A stretch of DNA of 64,000 bases from Pseudomonas pisciculturae (GCF_015461805.1 NZ_JACVZE010000013.1:1-64000); one strand, 5' to 3'; positions 50,832 through 60,443 are shown, counted from the stretch's first letter. Notes: generated by a model from the letters alone, not told the origin. A program made the numbers and translations.

Positions 50832-51365
50832 ATGCCCACGCCCCCAGCCCATCACCCCCTCATGACCGCCCTCGCCCTTCATTACGACGAGTTGGTGGAC
50901 TACATCAAGCGTCGCTTCCATGGCCGTGATTTCGCCCGCGACTTGATGCATGACGTGTGTGTGCAAATGCTGGAAAAACCGCCCCGCGAGCCTATCGCCA
51001 CGCCCCTGGCCTTCTTGCGTAAGACGGCCTTCAACCGTGCCATCGACCGCATCCGTGCAGAGCGCACGCGTCACGCCTACTTGCAGGGGCATGTACCGGA
51101 ATATGTAGGAGTGGATGAGTGGGACGGTGCACAGGCGTTGGATTTCGAGCAGCAGCTCACGGCGTTGCTGGACATCATTCATGCGTTGCCAGTACGCCAG
51201 CGGCAGGTGTTTTTGCTGCATCGCATTCATGACATGCCGCAGCGGGATATCGCCGATGAGTTGGGGATTTCGGTGAATATGGTGACGCAACATTTCGGCC
51301 GCGCCATGAAGACCATCGCGCTGCACTGGGAACCGGCGCGGCGGGCGTTGGGGGTGGTGTCGTGA
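50832..51365 (+). CDS. FecI-like ECF sigma factor
   Basis: 177 residues from ATG 50832. Region 2 (HYDELVDYIKRRFHGRDFARDLMHD, FLRKTAFNRAIDRIRAE) and region 4 (LPVRQRQVFLLHRIHDMPQRDIADELGISVNMV) are clear. It should drive the downstream TonB receptor when the receptor senses its ligand through FecR. Overlaps fecR by 4 nt. Confidence 0.93.
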   Translation: MPTPPAHHPLMTALALHYDELVDYIKRRFHGRDFARDLMHDVCVQMLEKPPREPIATPLAFLRKTAFNRAIDRIRAERTRHAYLQGHVPEYVGVDEWDGAQALDFEQQLTALLDIIHALPVRQRQVFLLHRIHDMPQRDIADELGISVNMVTQHFGRAMKTIALHWEPARRALGVVS

Positions 51366-52195
51366 AGTCGGCCCGTGGGAATAAGCCCGATCCGTTGCAG
51401 CCGTTTGCCGATGCGTTGCGTGAGCGGGTGCCGTCCAAGGAGGCGTTGCTCGCCGAGGGCAAGGCGTTTACCAAGAGCCGGCGTAGCAAGCAGAAGTCCC
51501 TCAGCGCAGGCTTGTTGATAGTGGCGTTGGCGGGTGGGCTGTGGCAGCTAGACCCGGCGTGGCGTACGGAGGATGTGCAGGTTGCCATCGGTCAGCGCCA
51601 GGACATTCGCCTGGCAGATGGCACTGCTGTGACCCTCAATTCCGGCACCCATTTGCGTATCGAACACCGCCTGCGCAGCCGCCAGTTGGAACTGGTGCGC
51701 GGCGAAACGTCGTTCACGGTGGTGCATGAAGATTCGCCCTTTATTGTGCGTAGCCAGGGTGTGCGGGTGCGGGATATCGGCACGGTGTTCAACCTGCGCA
51801 GTGATGCTCGCGGTGTGGATGTCGGGGTGATTGAAGGCAGCGTGGAGGTGAGGAGTGGCCGCGCCGCGCCGCAGGTATTGAGCGTGGGTCAGCAGGTGCG
51901 GGCCACGGCCGAGCAGATCGGCTCGGTGCAACCGGCCAACCGTGAGGCACTGACCGCCTGGCAGCACGGCAAGCTGCGCTTTGACGGTACGCCGTTAAGC
52001 GAAGTGGTGCGCACCCTGCAACAGTACCGCGCAGCCCCTATCCGCGTGGCCGATGCTGCAACTGGAGAGTTGCGCTTGTCGGGCGAATTCGACACCGAGC
52101 GCGTCGAGGCACTGGTGGGCATGTTGCCGAGAATTCTGCCAGTGAGCCTGGTACGTACGGCCGATGGCAGTGTGATACTCAATCGCCTGCGCTGA
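51362..52195 (+). CDS. FecR-like transmembrane sigma regulator
   Basis: 277 residues from a GTG. Cytoplasmic N-terminus (about 1-45), one TM (SLSAGLLIVALAGGLWQL), then the periplasmic FecR domain (DVQVAIGQRQDIRLADGTAVTLNSGTHLRI; VGVIEGSVEVRSG). The C-terminal part contacts the receptor's signalling domain in the family. Middle gene of sigma/anti-sigma/receptor. Confidence 0.93.
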   Translation: MKSARGNKPDPLQPFADALRERVPSKEALLAEGKAFTKSRRSKQKSLSAGLLIVALAGGLWQLDPAWRTEDVQVAIGQRQDIRLADGTAVTLNSGTHLRIEHRLRSRQLELVRGETSFTVVHEDSPFIVRSQGVRVRDIGTVFNLRSDARGVDVGVIEGSVEVRSGRAAPQVLSVGQQVRATAEQIGSVQPANREALTAWQHGKLRFDGTPLSEVVRTLQQYRAAPIRVADAATGELRLSGEFDTERVEALVGMLPRILPVSLVRTADGSVILNRLR

Positions 52196-52200
52196 CAGAC

Positions 52201-52218
52201 GAGAATTATTTTCAACTG
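52201..52218 (+). promoter_or_regulatory. Putative Fur/ECF site before the TonB receptor
   Basis: GAGAATTATTTTCAACTG in the 93-nt gap between fecR and the receptor resembles a Fur site (GATAATNATTNTC), and is also where the ECF sigma promoter should be. By-eye match. Confidence 0.4.
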
Positions 52219-52288
52219 CACATCAAGGTTTGCCCAACCTGATACGCCAATGCCCTGAGAGCACACTTTTCACCACTTGGGGATCACG

Positions 52289-54682
52289 ATGGGCAACAAC
52301 ACTCTGGCGCAACGTTTGGCATTACTGGCTTCCAGCCTCGCACTGGCGGGGCTGGCCAATGCGCAGTCCGCCACTTATCGGGTGGATATTCCTGCACAGG
52401 CGTTGGATAAATCCCTCAACGCCCTGGCGCAGCAAACCGGCAGCCGCGTGTTGTTTGCCACAGACATCGCCGAAGGTCGCCAGGCCCCGGCGTTGCACAG
52501 CCAGATGAGTGTGGAGCAAGCGCTGCAAAGCCTGGTGGGCGGCAGTGGGTTGCAGGTGCAGAAGGTGGAAGAAGACAGTTACCTGATCGCCCCACCCGGC
52601 AGCGATGGCGCGGTGAACCTAGGCGCCACGACGATCCAGGCGCAAGGGCTGGGAGCTACCACGGAGAACTCCGGTTCCTACACCACGGGCGCCACCAGTA
52701 CCGCGACCAAATTGCCGCTGAGCCTACGGGAAACCCCGCAATCGGTGACGGTGATCACCCGTCAGCACATGACCGACCAAGGCCTGGCGACCATCTCGGA
52801 TGTGTTGCAGCAAACCCCTGGCGTTGTAGTGATGCATGACGATACCGAGCGCTTCAATTTCTATTCCCGTGGTTTTTCGCTGAACAACTTTCAGTACGAC
52901 GGGGTGCCGACATCGGACTTCACCACCAACACCAATGGCCTGGGCGTGCGTGACATGGCCATCTATGACCGCGTGGAAGTGGTGCGCGGCGCTACCGGCC
53001 TGATGAGCGGCGTGGGCAGCCCCGCCGGGGTGGTGAACTTGGTGCGCAAGCGGCCGACCAAAACCTTCCAGGGGTATGTGTCGGGCAATGCCGGCAGTTG
53101 GGACCGTTACCGTACCGAAATGGATTTGTCTGGCCCCTTGTCGGAAAACGGCGCGATACGCGGCAGGGTTGTGGCGGCATACGCGGACGATCATTCGTTC
53201 ATCGACTATTACTCGTCGAAAAAGAACGTGTTCTACGCCATCGGTGAGGCGGATATTTCTGACAACACCATGCTTTATGGCGGCATCGATTATCAGAAGA
53301 TCGACTCCAATGGGTCGTCCTTCGGCCAGTTACCGCTGTTCTTTTCCGACGGTGGTCGTAGCGACTTTTCACGCTCCCAAAGCCCGGCCGCCAAGTGGGC
53401 CTACGGCGACAGCGAAAGCACCAAGTACTTCGGTGGCGTCGAACAGCGCTTCGACAATGACTGGATGCTGCGGGTCGAGGCCAGCCACTGGAAAGGCGAC
53501 ACCGATCAACTGCAGGGCAACCTGATCGGTTGGGGCCCCTTCCCCGACCGGCAGACCCGCACAGGCCAGTTGTTCCGCAGCCACAAGACTTACGTGATCA
53601 ACACCGACTCGGTGGACGCTTACGCCACCGGGCCGTTCAGCCTGTTTGGCCGCAGCCACGATGTGATGTTGGGGCTGAATGTCAGCGATCGTCGCTCGGA
53701 TTACTTTTCGGAAAACGCCAACAGCCCGACCCTCCCTATCAACTTCGATACGTGGGCTAACAACGCGCCGCGTCCTACGTCCTACGCTTCGTGGAGCACG
53801 CAGGATTACCACATCAAGGAAGTTGGCGGCTTCGCGGCGGTGCGTCTGAAACCGACCGATGACTTGGCGGTGATCCTCGGCTCCCGTGTGGTCAACTACA
53901 AACGCGAAGGCGACTTGGCCTACAGCTCCGACCCGGCCAACCCGGACCACGACGACGCGAAGAAAACCGGCAAGGTCATTCCCTACGCTGGCATCGTGCA
54001 TGACCTGACAGAACAGCACTCTGTATATGTCAGCTATACCGATATTTTCGAGCCACAAAGCAACATCGACCTGAGCGGCAAAGTGCTCGACCCGGTAGCG
54101 GGCAAGAACTATGAAGCGGGTCTGAAATCCGAGTTCTACGGCGGTGCACTGAACACCAGCATCGCGGTGTTCAAGACTCAGCAAGATAATTACGCCCAAT
54201 ACGTAGGCAGCACCGACGACGGTCGCGATGCGTATGAGGCCGTATCGAATACCACCAAAGGTTTCGAGTTGCAGGCTTCCGGCGAAGTGTTGCCGCGCTG
54301 GCAGGTACTGGCGGGATTCACCTACGCCCAGCCACGCGACGAGCAACACAAACGCATCGACCCACAACGCCCCGAGCGGCAGTTCAAACTGGCCACCAGC
54401 TACAAACTCGACGGCGCACTCAAGGACCTGACCCTCGGCGGCAACGTTACCTGGCAGGGCCGCACCTACTACGTCAACGAAGACTTGCCCGCCGAGGCGA
54501 AGGAAGGCAGCTATGCCGTGGTGGGCCTGCTCGCGCGCTATGACATAGACAAACACCTGAGTGCATCGGTGAACATCAACAACGTGTTTGATCGCCAGTA
54601 CTATGCCGGTTACGGGCTCTATAACAGCTACTTCAACGGCGACCCGCGCAATGTGATGGTGGGGCTCAAGTATCAGTTCTGA
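52289..54682 (+). CDS. TonB-dependent siderophore receptor with signalling domain
   Basis: 797 residues from ATG 52289; a TTG at 52277 is the alternative. Signal peptide (LALLASSLALAGLANA), an N-terminal STN/secretin-like signalling domain (about 30-110: VDIPAQALDKSLNALAQQTGSRVLFATD), plug domain (LPLSLRETPQSVTVITRQHM) and a 22-strand-type barrel ending in GLKYQF with a terminal Phe. Similar to FpvA/FoxA/FhuE-type ferri-siderophore receptors; ligand not predictable. Confidence 0.94.
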   Translation: MGNNTLAQRLALLASSLALAGLANAQSATYRVDIPAQALDKSLNALAQQTGSRVLFATDIAEGRQAPALHSQMSVEQALQSLVGGSGLQVQKVEEDSYLIAPPGSDGAVNLGATTIQAQGLGATTENSGSYTTGATSTATKLPLSLRETPQSVTVITRQHMTDQGLATISDVLQQTPGVVVMHDDTERFNFYSRGFSLNNFQYDGVPTSDFTTNTNGLGVRDMAIYDRVEVVRGATGLMSGVGSPAGVVNLVRKRPTKTFQGYVSGNAGSWDRYRTEMDLSGPLSENGAIRGRVVAAYADDHSFIDYYSSKKNVFYAIGEADISDNTMLYGGIDYQKIDSNGSSFGQLPLFFSDGGRSDFSRSQSPAAKWAYGDSESTKYFGGVEQRFDNDWMLRVEASHWKGDTDQLQGNLIGWGPFPDRQTRTGQLFRSHKTYVINTDSVDAYATGPFSLFGRSHDVMLGLNVSDRRSDYFSENANSPTLPINFDTWANNAPRPTSYASWSTQDYHIKEVGGFAAVRLKPTDDLAVILGSRVVNYKREGDLAYSSDPANPDHDDAKKTGKVIPYAGIVHDLTEQHSVYVSYTDIFEPQSNIDLSGKVLDPVAGKNYEAGLKSEFYGGALNTSIAVFKTQQDNYAQYVGSTDDGRDAYEAVSNTTKGFELQASGEVLPRWQVLAGFTYAQPRDEQHKRIDPQRPERQFKLATSYKLDGALKDLTLGGNVTWQGRTYYVNEDLPAEAKEGSYAVVGLLARYDIDKHLSASVNINNVFDRQYYAGYGLYNSYFNGDPRNVMVGLKYQF

Positions 54683-54720
54683 GGTCAGGGCTGACTTAAG
54701 ACTTTGATCCCCCACTCACC

Positions 54721-54750
54721 GGCTCACTTCCCAAAACGAGGAAGTGAGCC
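54721..54750. terminator. Hairpin terminator between convergent genes
   Basis: GGCTCACTTCC, 8-nt loop, GGAAGTGAGCC: a perfect 11-bp stem. Only a short T-rich tail (TCTTA) follows on the plus strand. Placed between the receptor and the convergent lipoprotein gene. Confidence 0.8.
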
Positions 54751-54752
54751 TC

Positions 54753-55322
54753 TTAGCCCGCCTTCACTGAACTCCCCGTCCCATCCACCGGAACCCGCTG
54801 CGCAGGGTCCGTCACATCAAACACATGCTGCTCACACCTCTGCCCCTTGAACTGAAATTCCACCAAATACACCTTGGCCTTCTGCGGGCTGAACGTGCTC
54901 ATCACCGGCCCACAGTTGTAGTAAACCCCGTTGCCCTGGCTGCCTGCTGTGCTGGAGACGGTGAGTTTTTTGCCAGGATCAGCCAGGGTCTCCAATTGCG
55001 GGAAACGTTTGAACCCAGCGCTGGCGACGGTTTGGTTGACTTTGGCGATCCAGTTGAAGACTTTGCCTTCGCCGGTATCCATCACGGTGCCGAGGGTTTC
55101 CATGCGTTGGTCGGGGTCGCCTTCGCGGCGGATGGAAAACTCGACGGGGTTGGTGCCGCCGTTGGCTTTCATGATGACTTTGGCGTGGTCGGCGTCGACG
55201 GCTACGGTTTTTTGCCGCAGTTGGATGCCGTCGTTGAGCAGGGTGGGGGATGAGTTGCGTTGGTTTGAGTTGCAGGCGCAGAGGGCCAGGGTGATGAGGG
55301 AAAGCAGGGCGATTCGCTTCAC
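54753..55322 (-). CDS. Lipoprotein, unknown function
   Basis: 189 residues. Signal peptide with lipobox LCAC (Cys at about 16). Mature part polar and beta-rich, two further Cys (YYNCGPV, GQRCEQ) that could form a disulfide. Not recognised. Confidence 0.8.
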   Translation of the reverse strand: MKRIALLSLITLALCACNSNQRNSSPTLLNDGIQLRQKTVAVDADHAKVIMKANGGTNPVEFSIRREGDPDQRMETLGTVMDTGEGKVFNWIAKVNQTVASAGFKRFPQLETLADPGKKLTVSSTAGSQGNGVYYNCGPVMSTFSPQKAKVYLVEFQFKGQRCEQHVFDVTDPAQRVPVDGTGSSVKAG

Positions 55323-55440
55323 AGGGGGGATGTCCTTATCAGTGTGAATGGGCGTGATGACTGGACCCGGGATTAGACAGAATGTTCCGCAACTGGCGAT
55401 GGAGGTGGATCAGTGAGGAATAAGCTGGATGAGAGTCCGC

Positions 55441-55467
55441 TATCGGGGGCAAGCCCCCTCCCACAGT
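55441..55467. repeat. Single REP arm
   Basis: TATCGGGGGCAAGCCCCCTCCCAC without a partner; between the lipoprotein and cytochrome c genes. The self-complementary GGGGGCAAGCCCCC still makes a hairpin. Confidence 0.8.
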
Positions 55468-55500
55468 TAAATTGAGGTGGCTTGGGTTATTTGGGCTGGG

Positions 55501-55875
55501 CTATTTGGGCTGAAACGTTTCGAGATAGGCCAGGATGTTGTCGATCTTCTCCTGGTCGCTGATGCCCCAGAAGATCATGCGCGTGCCGCTCACCACTTTC
55601 TTCGGCGCTTCGATGTAGGCGGCGAGTTTGTCGCGGGTCCAGACCACGCCGGAGTTTTTCATCGCATCGGAGTATTGATAGTCGGTGGTCGTCCCGGCAG
55701 GCCGACCGATGATGCCGTTGAGCTCCGGCCCAAACCCACCCCGTGCACCTTCGCCAACGCTGTGGCAGCCGCCGCAGGTCTTGGTGAATAACTTGCCGCC
55801 TGCCTCGGCATCGCCGGCCGCGAAGACGAGGCTGGTGGGAAACATCAAGGCGAGGGCGAACACGGCGTACTTCAT
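55501..55875 (-). CDS. Small periplasmic cytochrome c
   Basis: 124 residues from ATG 55875. Signal peptide (about 1-20, ending FAAG), heme-binding CGGCH near residue 35, and a likely axial Met in TRMIFWG near 101. Class I mono-heme c-type cytochrome; electron partner unknown. Confidence 0.93.
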   Translation of the reverse strand: MKYAVFALALMFPTSLVFAAGDAEAGGKLFTKTCGGCHSVGEGARGGFGPELNGIIGRPAGTTTDYQYSDAMKNSGVVWTRDKLAAYIEAPKKVVSGTRMIFWGISDQEKIDNILAYLETFQPK

Positions 55876-55918
55876 GGGGGGCTCCACAGCAGGTGTAGCG
55901 GACGATTATGCCTGTTTG

Positions 55919-56440
55919 TCAGGAACGCATGCCCATCCAGATCACGGTTTCGGTCCAGGCGGTGACCACCGGCGCCAGTGCGCGAAACCAGGGGTCGCGC
56001 CGATCAATCTGCGCGGCCGAGTGGTCGTGATGGTGCTGTTCTTCTTCGACGATCGAGGCAATGGCGGCCACGGCCTGCGGGTCGATATCGCGCAAGGTGT
56101 GCAGTTGATGAGCCAAGTGTTTGAGCACCACGCTTTCGACTGCGACGGTGGTGGCGACGATGGCCTTGCGTCCGCACAACCCTGTCATCAACCCCAGCAC
56201 CAAACCACCTAGTCCGCACAGCCAGTAGCTGCGGCAACGCCGGTAACCGCGCCGTTGCAACTCGGCCTGGAACACAGCGCGATGACGGCGTTCGTGGGAC
56301 AAAAATTCCTGCAGCTCAGCTACCATGCCTGGGGCAAATAGTCGCGCCATGAACAGTTGGCCGCTGTAGATGCAGATCGCGCCATGCTCGCCGGCATGGT
56401 CGACTTTGATCATGCGGCTGCCCAAGTCCGGGTCTTTCAC
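55919..56440 (-). CDS. COQ7-like di-iron hydroxylase
   Basis: 173 residues from GTG 56440 (ATG 56413 is the alternative). Resembles the COQ7/UbiK-route 2-nonaprenyl-3-methyl-6-methoxy-benzoquinol hydroxylase, with the carboxylate/His ligands of a ferritin-like di-iron site: VDHAGEHGA, FLSHERRHRAVF, AVESVVLKHLAHQL, IVEEEQHHHDHS. Would make the last hydroxylation of ubiquinone. It is shorter than many COQ7 proteins (about 215), missing some N-terminal residues, so it may be a second or diverged copy. Confidence 0.85.
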   Translation of the reverse strand: MKDPDLGSRMIKVDHAGEHGAICIYSGQLFMARLFAPGMVAELQEFLSHERRHRAVFQAELQRRGYRRCRSYWLCGLGGLVLGLMTGLCGRKAIVATTVAVESVVLKHLAHQLHTLRDIDPQAVAAIASIVEEEQHHHDHSAAQIDRRDPWFRALAPVVTAWTETVIWMGMRS

Positions 56441-56593
56441 GGTGAACTGCCTTGTGCGAGGTGGCCTTTGAGGTGGGTGCAGTATCCTGCAACGCTATTG
56501 TGATGACCACCCATCGCCCCGAATACATCCAATCGAACCTATCCAGACGTGTTCTACTCCACCTTAGTGAACCCTGATGGTGGAGTAAGGATC

Positions 56594-56974
56594 ATGGCTC
56601 AGCCATCGATTTTAGTGCTGGAAGACGACGAGATTATTCGTTCGTTAATGGTGGATGTACTGGAGGACTTCGGCGCGGTGGTGACGTCGTTTCCTTCGGC
56701 GGATGAAGGGATGATTTACCTGGAACGGGGCGACGACGTGGTAGACCTGATCGTCAGCGATGTACAGATGCCCGGTTTGCTCAATGGCTATGACTTGAGC
56801 CGCGTGGTGGCCCATCGCTGGCCAACCGTGCCGGTGGTGTTGACCTCTGGCAATACCAAGATAGCCGAGCAATTGGGCGGCTCGGTACGGTTCCTGCCCA
56901 AACCCTGGAGCAGTGAACATCTGATTGAGTGTGTGCAGACGGCATTGACCCAGCAGGGCATCTCGCTGCATTGA
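56594..56974 (+). CDS. Single-domain response regulator
   Basis: 126 residues from ATG 56594 (AAGG upstream). Receiver only: acidic pair in LVLEDDEIIR, phospho-acceptor Asp in IVSDVQMPGLLNGYDL, Thr/Ser in VVLTSGN, and Lys in RFLPKPWSSEH. No output domain, so probably a phospho-relay or CheY-like partner. It sits about 195 nt upstream of bphO-bphP and could receive phosphate from BphP. Confidence 0.92.
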   Translation: MAQPSILVLEDDEIIRSLMVDVLEDFGAVVTSFPSADEGMIYLERGDDVVDLIVSDVQMPGLLNGYDLSRVVAHRWPTVPVVLTSGNTKIAEQLGGSVRFLPKPWSSEHLIECVQTALTQQGISLH

Positions 56975-57169
56975 TAGCATCGCGACATCACTTAAATCGA
57001 ACTTCGTAACACGCTCTGCGGTCATTAATGAGGCACGGAGCGACCTTTCTGATCCGCTGGTCAGCCTTTTCGCCTTGCGCGCACAGTTGACCGCTTTGAG
57101 GTGTGTAGAATCGTCGCCCATTTCCATGCGTCATTCATGGCCGAGAGGCCCACAGTTCGAGCTTTTTGA

Positions 57170-57772
57170 ATGCATTCACAGGCCGCGCCCTCTTTGCTGG
57201 AAGCGTTGCGCACAGGCACCGCCCTGCTGCATGTAGCGTTGGAAAAGCGCTTGCCGTTTTTCTGCGAACGGCTGGATGCCGTTTGGTATCAGCGTTTGCT
57301 CCAGGCGTACTACGGGTTTTATGGGCCGATGGAATTGGCGCTGTACGACAGCGGCCTGATCCCCGATGGGTTCGATACGGTGTTGCGTGTGAAAACGCCG
57401 ACATTGGTGAACGATCTGCACGCGCTACAACTCGCTGACGGCGCCATCCGCGCGCTGCCCCGCTGCACCGAACTACCGACCTTAGACACCCCCGCTGCCT
57501 GCCTCGGTGCCCTGTATGTGCTGGAAGGCGCAACGCTGGGCGGCCAGGTATTGCGCCGGGAAATGGCCCTGCGCCTGGATGTGCACGCCGAGAACGGCGG
57601 TGCGTTTCTCAATGTATACGGCGCCGAGACCGGTCGACGCTGGAAAGACTTTCTCGATTACCTGGGCCACCAGCCACTGGACGCCTGCGCTAAACAGCGC
57701 GCGGTGGAGGCGGCCCGTTCGACATTCAGCTGTTTTGAGCAATGGCTCGACAGCCAGGAGGTACTGCTATGA
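57170..57772 (+). CDS. bphO: BphO, heme oxygenase
   Basis: 200 residues from ATG 57170. Opens heme to biliverdin, the chromophore of BphP. Proximal His21 in LRTGTALLHVALEKRL and the distal-helix motif YVLEGATLGGQVL are typical of bacterial heme oxygenases. Ends in ATGA overlap with bphP. Confidence 0.94.
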   Translation: MHSQAAPSLLEALRTGTALLHVALEKRLPFFCERLDAVWYQRLLQAYYGFYGPMELALYDSGLIPDGFDTVLRVKTPTLVNDLHALQLADGAIRALPRCTELPTLDTPAACLGALYVLEGATLGGQVLRREMALRLDVHAENGGAFLNVYGAETGRRWKDFLDYLGHQPLDACAKQRAVEAARSTFSCFEQWLDSQEVLL

Positions 57773-59997
57773 AACCCGATGATTTTGAAGAGCTGCTTGC
57801 CAACTGTGCCGACGAGCCCATCCGCTTTCCGGGGGCAATTCAGCCCCACGGCGTGCTGCTGACCCTGTCGGAACCCGACCTGAATATCATCCAGGTCAGC
57901 GCCAACATCGCTGCTCTGTTCGGCCACTCGCCCGAGGCGCTGCTGGGCCAGCCGCTGCACACACTGGTGGGCGCCGAGCATGCCAAGGCTGTTGCGATGA
58001 TGGCCGAAAACAATACGTTCTTCGACGCGCCGCCGCTGCACGTCACCTTTAACGGCGCAGCGTTCGAAGGTTTGCTGCATCGCCATCAGAACGTACTGGT
58101 GCTGGAGTTCGAACCGCTGCTCAAAGACTTCCGCCCACGGGCGTTGAATGGTCGCACCAGTGACCTGGGCAAGATGCTGCAACGCTTGCAGTCGGCGAAA
58201 ACCCTGCAAGCGCTGTACGAAATCAGCGTGAATGAAATCCAGGCCATGACTGGCTACGACCGCGTGTTGATCTACCGCTTCGAAGACGAAGGCCACGGCC
58301 AGGTGATCGCCGAAGCGTCGGCTCCGTCGATGGAGCTGTTCAACGGGCTGTTCTTCCCCGCGTCAGACATCCCCGAGCAGGCTCGCGAGCTGTATCGCAC
58401 CAACTGGTTGCGCATCATCCCCAACGCCGCGTATGAGCCGGTGCCGCTGCTGCCCAAGCTGCGCCCGGACACCGGCCAGCCGCTGGACTTGAGCTTTGCG
58501 ACCTTGCGCAGTGTGTCGCCGATTCACTGCCAATACATGCAGAACATGGGTGTGCTGTCGTCCATGAGCATCTCGCTGATGAAGGGCGACAAACTCTGGG
58601 GCCTGATTAGCTGCGGCAACCGCGAGCCACTGCTGGTGCCCAATGACCTGCGCACCGCCTGCCAGACCATCGGCCAGGTGCTGTCGTTGCAGATCAGCGC
58701 CATGGAAGCCCTGGACCTGAGCCGCCAGCGCGAAGCGAAGGTCGAGGCCTTGGCCCTGCTGGATCAAGCGATGAAGCGCTCGGAAGAAAACGTGTTCGAC
58801 GGCCTGGCCCAGCAGCCTCAGGTATTGATGGAACTCGCCTTGGCCGGCGGCGTAGCGATCATCGAAGACAAGCAACTGCACCGCTACGGCAATTGCCCGG
58901 AACCGGCGCAGATCCGCGCCTTGCACAAGTGGCTGCAAGAAGGCGGCGAGCCGGTGTTTTCCAGCCATAACCTGGCCTCAGTGTATCCGCCGGGCGCGGA
59001 GTTCCAGCAGGTGGCCAGTGGCGTGTTGGCCATGAGTTTGCCCAAGCCTGTGGATAACGGCGTGCTGTGGTTTCGCCCGGAAGTAAAAGAGAACATCAAC
59101 TGGAGTGGCGACCCGAAAAAACCGCTGGACCTGGAAACCTCCGACGCCGGCCTGCGCCTTCGCCCACGCACCTCGTTTGAAATCTGGAAGGTCGAAATGG
59201 CCGGTATCTCCACCAAGTGGAGCCACGGCGACCGCTTCGCCGCCAATGACCTGCGCCGCTCAGCGCTGGAAAACGACCTGGCGCGCCAAGTGCTGCGTGA
59301 GCAACAAGCGGTGCGGGCGCGAGATGAGCTGGTGGCGGTGGTCTCCCATGACCTTCGCAACCCGATGACCGTTATCTCGATGCTGTGCGGCATGATGCAA
59401 AAGGCCTTCAGCTCCGATGGCCCACACACCTCGCGGCGGATTTCCTCGGCCATCGACACCATGCAACAAGCCGCCGGGCGCATGAACGTGCTGCTGGAGG
59501 ACCTGCTCGACACCTCGAAAATCGAGGCCGGGCGTTATGTGGTCAAGCCGGTGGCGCTGGATGTCAGCCAGATATTCGAAGAGGCCTACTCCCTGCTTGC
59601 GCCGCTGGCGATGGAGAAAGGCATCGACCTGTCGTTCAACGCCGAGCCCGGCCTGCAGATCAATGCCGACCCGGAGCGTCTGTTCCAGGTGCTGTCGAAC
59701 CTGATTGGCAACGCCATCAAGTTCACCCCGCGCCAAGGCAATATCGGCATCAGTGCCATGAGCAATGGTGAGGAAATTGTGTTTTCAGTGCGCGACTCCG
59801 GCGAAGGCATTGCGCCGGAGCAGTTGCCTCACGTATTCGATCGCTATTGGACCCAAACCGAAAACAACCCCACCGGCAGCGGGCTAGGCTTGTATATCAC
59901 ACAAGGCATTATTCAGGCCCACGGTGGGCGAATCGAAGCTGAGAGTGAGCTGGGCCGGGGCAGTGAGTTCAGGTTTACGGTGCCAAAGTCCCTCTGA
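57769..59997 (+). CDS. bphP: BphP, bacteriophytochrome histidine kinase
   Basis: 742 residues from ATG 57769, with AGGAGG 7 nt before. PAS-GAF-PHY photosensory core: biliverdin-binding Cys13 (LLANCADEPIRFPGAIQPHG), GAF signature FPASDIPEQARELYRTNWLR, PHY tongue LRPRTSFEIWK. Kinase core: VVSHDLRNPM (phospho-His), N box SNLIGNAIKFTPRQ, G boxes DSGEGIAPEQLPHVF and GSGLGLYITQG. A red/far-red light sensor; the output partner is not fused. Confidence 0.96.
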   Translation: MKPDDFEELLANCADEPIRFPGAIQPHGVLLTLSEPDLNIIQVSANIAALFGHSPEALLGQPLHTLVGAEHAKAVAMMAENNTFFDAPPLHVTFNGAAFEGLLHRHQNVLVLEFEPLLKDFRPRALNGRTSDLGKMLQRLQSAKTLQALYEISVNEIQAMTGYDRVLIYRFEDEGHGQVIAEASAPSMELFNGLFFPASDIPEQARELYRTNWLRIIPNAAYEPVPLLPKLRPDTGQPLDLSFATLRSVSPIHCQYMQNMGVLSSMSISLMKGDKLWGLISCGNREPLLVPNDLRTACQTIGQVLSLQISAMEALDLSRQREAKVEALALLDQAMKRSEENVFDGLAQQPQVLMELALAGGVAIIEDKQLHRYGNCPEPAQIRALHKWLQEGGEPVFSSHNLASVYPPGAEFQQVASGVLAMSLPKPVDNGVLWFRPEVKENINWSGDPKKPLDLETSDAGLRLRPRTSFEIWKVEMAGISTKWSHGDRFAANDLRRSALENDLARQVLREQQAVRARDELVAVVSHDLRNPMTVISMLCGMMQKAFSSDGPHTSRRISSAIDTMQQAAGRMNVLLEDLLDTSKIEAGRYVVKPVALDVSQIFEEAYSLLAPLAMEKGIDLSFNAEPGLQINADPERLFQVLSNLIGNAIKFTPRQGNIGISAMSNGEEIVFSVRDSGEGIAPEQLPHVFDRYWTQTENNPTGSGLGLYITQGIIQAHGGRIEAESELGRGSEFRFTVPKSL

Positions 59998-60443
59998 GAG
60001 GCGCTGTACGGTGCACCTTGGAAACATGCCAATACCCATGGCCGGGAACGTTCGACCCGGCCTATGCCACTGAATGAGTGCGCATTCAAAAGGAATATTG
60101 ATGTGATTCCAATAATCCATCTGAGCAAAAGGTGTTCCTATGATAATCGGCTGCACGTTCCATACTCATAGCATGAGCCAAGCCATAGAAGCCGTTCAGC
60201 AGCCCGCCAAACCCGCAGAGAAACTTGCAACTACCGACGATAACCATCGGGAGAACAATACCCAGTCGACATCGAACAGTTCGAACCTGGACTCCCTCGG
60301 GCAAGGCAATCTGCTTTAGCCCTGCGAACGGCGGCAACACGCGGGTGACGCGCCACGGAGTACAGCCTCAGGCTGGCCGTTAACAAAACACTGACATCCT
60401 TTGCGCTAATCTTCTGGTTTGCCCTGCGTGAGCCGTTACCTGC
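59998..60443 (+). other. Gap with one possible small ORF
   Basis: 446 nt between bphP and the PhoD-like gene. The only frame I can support is the one at 60140-60319. The rest (including the long minus-strand frame 59884-60156, antisense to the bphP end) shows no ribosome site or recognisable product. Confidence 0.5.
60140..60319 (+). CDS. Possible small hypothetical protein, 59 aa
   Basis: ATG 60140 with AAGG about 6 nt upstream, or ATG 60173. Product is hydrophilic and Gln/Asn/Ser-rich (EAVQQPAKPAEKLATTDDNH; a run of NSSNLDS), no TM. Not recognised; may be spurious. Confidence 0.3.
   Translation: MIIGCTFHTHSMSQAIEAVQQPAKPAEKLATTDDNHRENNTQSTSNSSNLDSLGQGNLL

Noticed and set aside
59884-60156. 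90-codon minus-strand frame after bphP
   Set aside because: Overlaps the end of bphP antisense, no ribosome site, no recognisable product.
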